The translations under genes were made by a program, and so were the position numbers. A DNA stretch of 12,229 bases from CAZIIK01 sp964539235 (GTDB taxonomy: Bacteria > Pseudomonadota > Gammaproteobacteria > Francisellales > CACEW01), in assembly GCA_964539235.1 (NCBI GenBank), contig CAZIIK010000087.1:1-12229 (forward strand). The letters run 5' to 3'. The stretch's first letter is position 1. Each line of letters opens with the position of its first letter. This document shows positions 7,555 through 12,229 of this stretch, in pieces. A model generated the notes under the pieces. That model saw only the letters and a program-made list of their open reading frames with translations, had not been told where the DNA came from and ran no database searches.

Positions 7555-7582
7555 TTTTCACCAAGCAGACCTATGCTAGAAT
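7555..7582 (+). promoter_or_regulatory. Candidate extended -10 promoter for accA
   Basis: TGCTAGAAT (7574-7582) is an extended -10 element (TGn plus TAGAAT). A weak -35, TTTTCA (7555-7560), lies 16 bases upstream of the hexamer. It falls between the secF stop and the accA start, 31 bases before the ATG, which fits accA (and probably tilS) being transcribed separately from the sec genes. Confidence 0.45.
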
Positions 7583-7613
7583 ACCCCACCTTTTTGATAA
7601 CGATTACAGCACA

Positions 7614-8573
7614 ATGCAGTTTTTAGATTTTGAACAACCCATTGCAGAATTGGCAGCCAAAATTGACGCGCTTTGCCACGTGGAAGGCGATGCTAAAGTT
7701 GACTTAGAAAATGAAGTCAAACAATTGCGTGAAAAGAGTAAAAAACTGACAAAATCGATTTTCTCGAATTTAAGTGATTGGCAAGTGATCCAATTGGCAC
7801 GACATCCAGAGCGGCCTTATGCACTGGGCTATTTGCGTTTGGCGTTTACAGAATTTGAAGAATTGCACGGTGACCGTGCCTTCTCGGATGACCCGGCGAT
7901 TATTGGTGGCTTGGCTCGTTTAGGTGATCAACCAGTCATGGTGATTGGCCAACAAAAAGGCCGCAATACTAAAGAAAAATTACACCGTAATTTCGGCATG
8001 CCACATCCCGAAGGCTATCGTAAAGCCTTGCGTTTAATGCAACTGGCTGAACGCTTTCAACTGCCCATTATTACATTGATTGATACCCCCGGTGCTTACC
8101 CAGGGATCAATGCAGAAGCCCGCGGCCAAAGTGAAGCGATTGCGCATAACTTACGTGAAATGTCGCAACTAAGCGTACCCATTATTTGTTTGGTGATTGG
8201 TGAAGGTTGTTCCGGTGGTGCGCTCGGCATGGGTGTTGGTGACCGCATGATGATGTTGGAATACAGCTACTTTGCCACCATTTCGCCTGAGGGTTGTGCC
8301 TCTATTCTGTGGAAAGATGCTGAAAAAGCCTCCCAGGCTGCAGAAGTGATGGGTATTACCGCTAATCGTCTGTCAAAATTAGGCTTGGTCGACAAAGTCA
8401 TTAAAGAACCTTTAGGTGGTGCGCATCGTGATCATGCCGCTGCAGCTGAGCTCATAGAAAAAGCATTACTGGCTTGCTTGAAAGAACTGGCGGACATGCC
8501 AACAGAGCAGATGCTTGAGGCGCGTTACGCGCGTTTAATGCAATATGGCAATTTCACTGACTCGAATGCCTAA
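7614..8573 (+). CDS. accA: Acetyl-CoA carboxylase carboxyltransferase subunit alpha
   Basis: AccA pairs with AccD to move the carboxyl group from carboxybiotin to acetyl-CoA, making malonyl-CoA for fatty-acid synthesis. The protein is 319 residues, the same length as in E. coli. It shows the N-terminal [11 protein letters not shown] start, the ELHGDRAF motif, [12 protein letters not shown], and [12 protein letters not shown]. In the acyl-CoA-binding glycine loop it reads [12 protein letters not shown] where E. coli has GEGGSGGALAIG, a conservative change. accD is not in the window, as is usual. The ATG at 7614 matches the family N-terminus although no strong ribosome binding site is visible. 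The stop overlaps the probable tilS start. Confidence 0.97.
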   Translation: MQFLDFEQPIAELAAKIDALCHVEGDAKVDLENEVKQLREKSKKLTKSIFSNLSDWQVIQLARHPERPYALGYLRLAFTEFEELHGDRAFSDDPAIIGGLARLGDQPVMVIGQQKGRNTKEKLHRNFGMPHPEGYRKALRLMQLAERFQLPIITLIDTPGAYPGINAEARGQSEAIAHNLREMSQLSVPIICLVIGEGCSGGALGMGVGDRMMMLEYSYFATISPEGCASILWKDAEKASQAAEVMGITANRLSKLGLVDKVIKEPLGGAHRDHAAAAELIEKALLACLKELADMPTEQMLEARYARLMQYGNFTDSNA

Positions 8574-9885
8574 AAACTCGGCACTGACGACTCTCCAACG
8601 CACGTTATCCTTAACAGCTCAGCACTATGCTACAAGCACTATTTGGCTTGGTTTTAGTGGAGGACTGGATTCAACCGTTTTGTTGCATGCTGTGAGTCAA
8701 CATCCTGATTTTGCACATCGCAGCGTTCATGCTATTCACGTTAATCATGGTTTGTCATCACAAGCAGATCAATGGCAAGCGCATTGTCAAAAACAAACAC
8801 AACAGTATGGCATCCACATTCAAACAGTTGCATTGCAAACCAAGCCTGAAGCAGGGGAGAGTGTAGAAGCCTGGGCACGTGAGCAACGTTATCAAGCATA
8901 TGCGGGAAAATTGGCGCCAGGTGATGTAATACTGCTCGCTCACCATGCGGATGATCAAGCCGAAACCGTTTTGTATCGTTTGTGTCAAGGCCATGGTCCG
9001 AAAGGTTTGTCCGGCATGCCCAGTGCGCGCGAATTTGCTGATCAGCGCTGTTTGCACCGACCGTTTTTATCCATCTCACGCACGGTGTTAGAAACTTATG
9101 CTAAGACATATGAATTAAAGTGGATAGAAGACGAGAGTAACGCAGATCAACGTTGGTCACGCAACTACTTACGTCATCAGGTCATGCCTCAATTGCGTGA
9201 ACGCTGGCCGAATGTGAGTGCACATATCGCAAATACCGCCATACTCTGTGGTGAAGCCGCTGAACATATGGAATCCTGGGCCACAAAAGTTTTACACAGC
9301 GCTGATGCTTTAGGCAGTACAATATTAGATATCGAAGTATTGCAACCCCATAAACCAGCTCAACAAAGATTGCTATTACGTCATTGGCTCTATATGCAAC
9401 TGTCACAGTATCCCAGTAATTATACGATCCAAGTCATTCAACACACAGTGATCCCCGCACGCCAAGATGCACAGCCGTGCGTTGTAATAGGTGACTACCA
9501 AGTACGCCGCTTTCAAAACAAGTTGTACTGGATAGCTACTCGCGATCTTGAACCAATTGTCATAGACCAGCCCATTGCATGGGATGGCTTACAACCATTG
9601 GTTTTACCGCATAATCTTGGAACGATCACGCGTGAACAATTACATACACAAGGACTGAAGCTTGATGCATTGGATTGGCAACAGGTCAGCATCCGTTTTC
9701 GCCAAGGTGGTGAGCGTTGCCAGCCACATGGACGCACACATACACAAAGCCTGAAAAAACTCATGCAAGACTATAAAATACCACCATGGCAGCGTGACCG
9801 AATGCCCTTATTATTTTGTGGCGATTCATTCGTCATGGCCATTGGTGGTTGGATATGCCACGGGTTTTCTAGATGGCTGAAATAA
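8566..9885 (+). CDS. tilS: tRNA(Ile)-lysidine synthetase
   Basis: TilS attaches lysine to the wobble cytidine of the CAU-anticodon tRNA-Ile, so that it reads AUA instead of AUG; it is normally essential. The N-terminal PP-loop ATPase domain has SGGLDST at residues 31-37 and IHVNHGLS. The [29 protein letters not shown] segment follows, with the metal- and substrate-site residues of the family. The C-terminal domain begins near [17 protein letters not shown]. The ATG at 8566 overlaps the accA stop by 8 bases (ATGCCTAA), which suggests translational coupling. An in-frame ATG at 8545 would add 7 residues; neither has a clear ribosome binding site, so the start is uncertain. Length is 439 residues, normal for the family. 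Confidence 0.93.
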   Translation: MPKNSALTTLQRTLSLTAQHYATSTIWLGFSGGLDSTVLLHAVSQHPDFAHRSVHAIHVNHGLSSQADQWQAHCQKQTQQYGIHIQTVALQTKPEAGESVEAWAREQRYQAYAGKLAPGDVILLAHHADDQAETVLYRLCQGHGPKGLSGMPSAREFADQRCLHRPFLSISRTVLETYAKTYELKWIEDESNADQRWSRNYLRHQVMPQLRERWPNVSAHIANTAILCGEAAEHMESWATKVLHSADALGSTILDIEVLQPHKPAQQRLLLRHWLYMQLSQYPSNYTIQVIQHTVIPARQDAQPCVVIGDYQVRRFQNKLYWIATRDLEPIVIDQPIAWDGLQPLVLPHNLGTITREQLHTQGLKLDALDWQQVSIRFRQGGERCQPHGRTHTQSLKKLMQDYKIPPWQRDRMPLLFCGDSFVMAIGGWICHGFSRWLK

Positions 9886-9936
9886 ATACATAATCATGTC
9901 ATCTAACAGTGCTCGAATTTTTTTCAGCTTTATGTA

Positions 9937-9942
9937 TATAAT
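9937..9942 (+). promoter_or_regulatory. -10 element upstream of the recombinase-like gene
   Basis: A perfect TATAAT lies 65 bases before the ATG at 10008. A TG pair stands two bases upstream of it (one base off the extended -10 spacing). No good -35 hexamer is seen. The 122-base gap after tilS has no clear terminator. Confidence 0.5.
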
Positions 9943-9969
9943 GCGCCAACTTATTTTCCCTGTTGCTTT

Positions 9970-9996
9970 TACTAATAGCATTTACGAGTACTAATA
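9970..9996 (+). repeat. Two TACTAATA direct repeats, possible operator
   Basis: TACTAATA occurs at 9970-9977 and 9989-9996, a 19-base period, between the -10 box and the start codon. The second copy runs into the ribosome binding site TAAGGA (9995-10000). Placement downstream of the promoter would suit repression by a DNA-binding protein, possibly the helix-turn-helix product of the gene itself. Confidence 0.35.
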
Positions 9997-10007
9997 AGGA
10001 TTAAAAA

Positions 10008-10613
10008 ATGATTTATGCTTATGTGTCAGTACACTACAACCGCCCAGAAGAAGTTATCTCTGAAATAGAACAGTATGCTGCATCAAAAGGTATTCCAATT
10101 GATGAGCTTTGCTATGATGAAAAAAGTAATACGGTCCCATGGCGTGATCGAGACCTATATCAACTCTTAAATGAAGAAATGGCAGAAGGCGATGCATTGG
10201 TTGTGTATGAAGCTTCCAATATAGGCCGTTCGACCCAGCTGGTTTTAGAAACACTGGAGTGTGTCATGCGGCGCGGCATTGTGTTGCATTTCGTTAAATA
10301 CGATCAGGTTTTCCCAACCGCTGAATATGTCGATACAGAAAAATTCTTATTCTTACTGCAAAATATCGACAGTGACTTTGTGTCCAAACGCACAACAGAA
10401 GCCATTGCGGGCCAAGGCATTAAACGTAAAGCGGGTCGCCCAAAAGGTAAGAAAAATGCTGCGCTTAAATTAGACCGACACCGTGAAGAAATTGAAAAAT
10501 ATCTCGGCATGGGCATTAGCCGCGCATCCATCGCCAAATTAATTGGCTGTCACCCACAAACACTGTACAGCTATATCGATAAATGCGAATTGATGTCAAA
10601 GGATGAAGATTAG
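10008..10613 (+). CDS. Serine-recombinase-like protein with a degenerate active site and intact helix-turn-helix tail
   Basis: The 201-residue protein has the resolvase/invertase fold order: an N-terminal catalytic-type domain (about 1-135), a basic linker KRKAGRPKGKK (139-149), and a helix-turn-helix tail (about 155-192, with EEIEKYLGMGIS-RASIAKLIG-CHPQTLYSYI). Gapless comparison with Tn3 resolvase (GYARVST) gives AYVSVHY here: the catalytic Ser becomes His9 and Arg8 becomes Ser7. In the second motif (KLDRLGR) it reads EASNIGR: Asp67 becomes Ser70 and Arg68 becomes Asn71, while Arg71 is kept as Arg74. DNA strand exchange is therefore unlikely. The frame is intact with a good ribosome binding site (TAAGGA, 9995-10000). 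It is not accompanied by a transposase, inverted repeats or an island, and pabB starts 26 bases downstream. A role as a DNA-binding regulator is an inference. Confidence 0.85.
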   Translation: MIYAYVSVHYNRPEEVISEIEQYAASKGIPIDELCYDEKSNTVPWRDRDLYQLLNEEMAEGDALVVYEASNIGRSTQLVLETLECVMRRGIVLHFVKYDQVFPTAEYVDTEKFLFLLQNIDSDFVSKRTTEAIAGQGIKRKAGRPKGKKNAALKLDRHREEIEKYLGMGISRASIAKLIGCHPQTLYSYIDKCELMSKDED

Positions 10614-10639
10614 TACGAATTAGGCAGGCCGTTAGATCC

Positions 10640-11977
10640 ATGTTACTGGCTGAGTTACCTTATTTCTCTGATGCTGCCTATTACTATTCAGTCTTACGTG
10701 AAAAACCCTATGCCATTTGGCTGGACAGCCAAGGACAGGGGCGTTACGACATTTTAGTTGCGGATCCCAATCAACTACTCATTTCAAATCGCGATGAGAT
10801 TTATTATTTTGTTGCAGGTATCAAGCAATCTTTGCCGCCTGAGCAAACGGTTTTTGCACAACTTAAGGCCATGTTACCCCATCAAAAAATCGATATAGGC
10901 TCACTGCCTTTTAGTGGTGGCATTGTGGGTTTTCTGGCTTATGACGCGGGGCGTTTACTTGGGAAAATCACCACAACTGCAAAGGATACTTATCAACTGC
11001 CAGAAGTCTGTTTTGGTTTATATGACTGGGCGGTTGTTGTTGATCACCAGGATCAACGGGCCTATCTAGCCAGTCAAGCATTAGTGCCTGAGACACAAAC
11101 TTTGTGGCCAGATTTAGTGGCTATGTTCACATCGCTAAAACCTGAGGCTCAGCAAAATGATTACCAGGTAGGTCAATGGTCAAGCAATTTAAGTTTTGCC
11201 GAATACAGTCAGAGTTTTGGCCGCATCCAATCGTATATCGCCGCAGGTGACTGTTATCAGGTCAATTTAGCGCAACGTTTTCATGCCGATTTTTCCGGCG
11301 ATTTATTGCACTACTATCGCCAATTACGTGCACGCGCCCAAGCACCTTATGGGGCTTATATCAGCACACCCAACTCAACCATTCTCAGCTGTTCACCAGA
11401 ACAGTTTTTGGCAATGGATTATCCGCATATCACGACTAAACCGATTAAAGGCACACGCGCCCGCGGTCAAACAGAACAAGCCGATGATGCATTGCGCCAA
11501 AGCCTAATGACCAGCGAAAAAGATCATGCGGAAAATGTCATGATTGTTGATTTATTACGCAATGACTTAAGCCGTGTTTGCCAGGCACATTCCGTTAAAG
11601 TGCCCAGTTTATTTGCTTTAGAGTCCTATACCAATGTGCACCATTTGGTTAGCACGGTCACCGGCACATTGCGGGAAGATTTAGGACCGATAGATTTGCT
11701 GCAGGCGTGCTTCCCAGGCGGCTCAATTACCGGCGCACCTAAATGCCGCGTGATGAATATTATTGATGAACTCGAACCACACCGGCGCATTATCTACTGT
11801 GGCAGTGTGCTGTATATTGGTTATGATTGGTCGATGAATAGCAGCATCTGCATTCGCACCATTCTGGCTGAAGCCAATCAACTGTACTGCTGGGCAGGCG
11901 GCGGCATTGTTGCCGACTCCGATGTTGAGGCTGAATATCAAGAAACGTTGGATAAGGTTAAACATTTACGCTTCTGA
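10640..11977 (+). CDS. pabB: Aminodeoxychorismate synthase component I
   Basis: PabB, with the glutamine amidotransferase PabA, turns chorismate into 4-amino-4-deoxychorismate, the precursor of p-aminobenzoate and folate. The 445-residue product has the N-terminal domain of the family and then the chorismate-binding domain. Its PIKGTRARG motif carries Lys270, the residue that marks PabB; anthranilate synthase has PITGT at this place. Also seen are EKDHAENVMIVDLLRNDLSRV, VHHLVSTVTG, FPGGSITGAPK, and AGGGIVADSDVEAEYQET. PabA is not in the window. The ATG at 10640 gives the normal length; its ribosome binding site is weak. It is probably co-transcribed with the recombinase-like gene before it. 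The stop is immediately followed by the ribosome binding site of the next reading frame. Confidence 0.95.
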   Translation: MLLAELPYFSDAAYYYSVLREKPYAIWLDSQGQGRYDILVADPNQLLISNRDEIYYFVAGIKQSLPPEQTVFAQLKAMLPHQKIDIGSLPFSGGIVGFLAYDAGRLLGKITTTAKDTYQLPEVCFGLYDWAVVVDHQDQRAYLASQALVPETQTLWPDLVAMFTSLKPEAQQNDYQVGQWSSNLSFAEYSQSFGRIQSYIAAGDCYQVNLAQRFHADFSGDLLHYYRQLRARAQAPYGAYISTPNSTILSCSPEQFLAMDYPHITTKPIKGTRARGQTEQADDALRQSLMTSEKDHAENVMIVDLLRNDLSRVCQAHSVKVPSLFALESYTNVHHLVSTVTGTLREDLGPIDLLQACFPGGSITGAPKCRVMNIIDELEPHRRIIYCGSVLYIGYDWSMNSSICIRTILAEANQLYCWAGGGIVADSDVEAEYQETLDKVKHLRF

Positions 11978-11986
11978 GGAATCACG

Positions 11987-12136
11987 ATGAATCAACTGGT
12001 TTTCTTATTCGGAATTATTTCAATCCTGCAAATGATTTTTTTGCCGGGCTTTTTAATTTTACGCGTGCTGCGCCTGCAATTACCACGTCTCAGAGGGTAT
12101 CCGAGAAGCTTCTGCCTTCGGCCAAGCCTTTGTTAA
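11987..12136 (+). pseudogene. Membrane protein, truncated after its first transmembrane helix
   Basis: GAGGA (11976-11980), six bases before the ATG at 11987, overlaps the pabB stop, so the start looks real and coupled to pabB. The first ~30 residues (MNQLVFLFGI...FLPGFLILRVLRL) form a convincing signal-anchor or first helix of a polytopic membrane protein. After LPRLRG, at about base 12090, the sequence turns into an arginine/cysteine-containing tail that ends at a TAA at 12134-12136. The tail is not membrane-like, so a deletion, insertion or frameshift probably cut the gene. The original protein cannot be named. Confidence 0.5.
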
Positions 12137-12229
12137 AGGCATTTTTCAGCATGCTACCGTAATGCACTCTACATTTGGATTTTTGATGCAAATTTGATCA
12201 TCACAAGCCAAAAAGACTAATTTTCATGC
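12093..12229. other. Unassigned sequence at the window end
   Basis: Beyond the break in the membrane-protein gene, two short protein-like readings overlap. On the plus strand one runs from 12093 to a TGA at 12195-12197 (contains REASAFGQAFVKGIFQH). On the minus strand another contains MLKNAFNKGLAEGRSFSDTL before its stop. Neither resembles a family I can name. The stretch may be the edge of another mobile element or the far side of a deletion. Confidence 0.3.
12126..12146 (+). terminator. Weak candidate Rho-independent terminator
   Basis: GCCTTT (12126-12131) and AAAGGC (12135-12140) pair around the loop GTT and are followed by ATTTTT. The stem has only six pairs, so this is a marginal call; the same bases can be read as coding on either strand. 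Confidence 0.3.

Noticed and set aside
8741..9079. Long minus-strand frames inside tilS
   Set aside because: They are shadows of the strongly supported tilS gene and show no family motifs or start signals.
1..12229. CRISPR array, phage genes, toxin-antitoxin pair or riboswitch
   Set aside because: No regularly spaced repeats, no recognisable cas, phage or toxin genes, and no riboswitch-like conserved core were seen on either strand.

Overview
The window looks like a chromosomal segment of a gammaproteobacterium. Eight housekeeping genes (ung, queA, yajC, secD, secF, accA, tilS, pabB) have close gammaproteobacterial-type sequences and mostly ordinary spacing. Base composition is moderately AT-rich. 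The decayed insertion sequences, the broken pckA and the cut membrane-protein gene suggest a genome with active gene decay, as in some host-associated lineages such as the Legionellales. That placement is an inference from gene style, not something the sequence proves.

Layout from left to right. Positions 1-240 are the end of an IS3-family insertion sequence. It has replaced the first ~198 codons of pckA, whose remaining 3' part (241-1280) is a pseudogene. ung (+) and queA (-) follow, converging with 20 bases between their stops. Divergent from queA is a tRNA-Leu(CAA) gene with a good sigma70-type promoter. Positions 3353-4290 hold no intact gene. This stretch is an IS graveyard containing an IS481-like transposase tail, an IS21-like terminus with two 25-base-spaced repeats, and a possible IS1182-like transposase head.

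Next comes yajC-secD-secF, the accessory part of the Sec translocon, closely spaced and probably one operon. Then accA (acetyl-CoA carboxylase alpha) and tilS (tRNA-Ile lysidine synthetase) follow with overlapping ends. A solitary gene at 10008-10613 encodes a serine-recombinase-like protein that has lost the catalytic serine and two key arginines but keeps a good helix-turn-helix tail. It sits 26 bases upstream of pabB (aminodeoxychorismate synthase component I, folate pathway). After pabB, a well-placed ribosome binding site starts a membrane-protein gene that breaks off after about 30-36 recognisable residues. The last ~95 bases are not assignable.

Functional reading: gluconeogenesis through ATP-dependent PEP carboxykinase is probably lost unless there is another copy. 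Uracil repair, queuosine and lysidine tRNA modification, protein export, fatty-acid initiation and folate synthesis are represented by apparently intact genes. The usual gammaproteobacterial order tRNA-Leu/queA/tgt/yajC/secD/secF is rearranged here: queA points the other way, tgt is absent, and IS debris fills the gap. The item most worth following up is the catalytically dead recombinase with its own candidate promoter and operator-like repeats.
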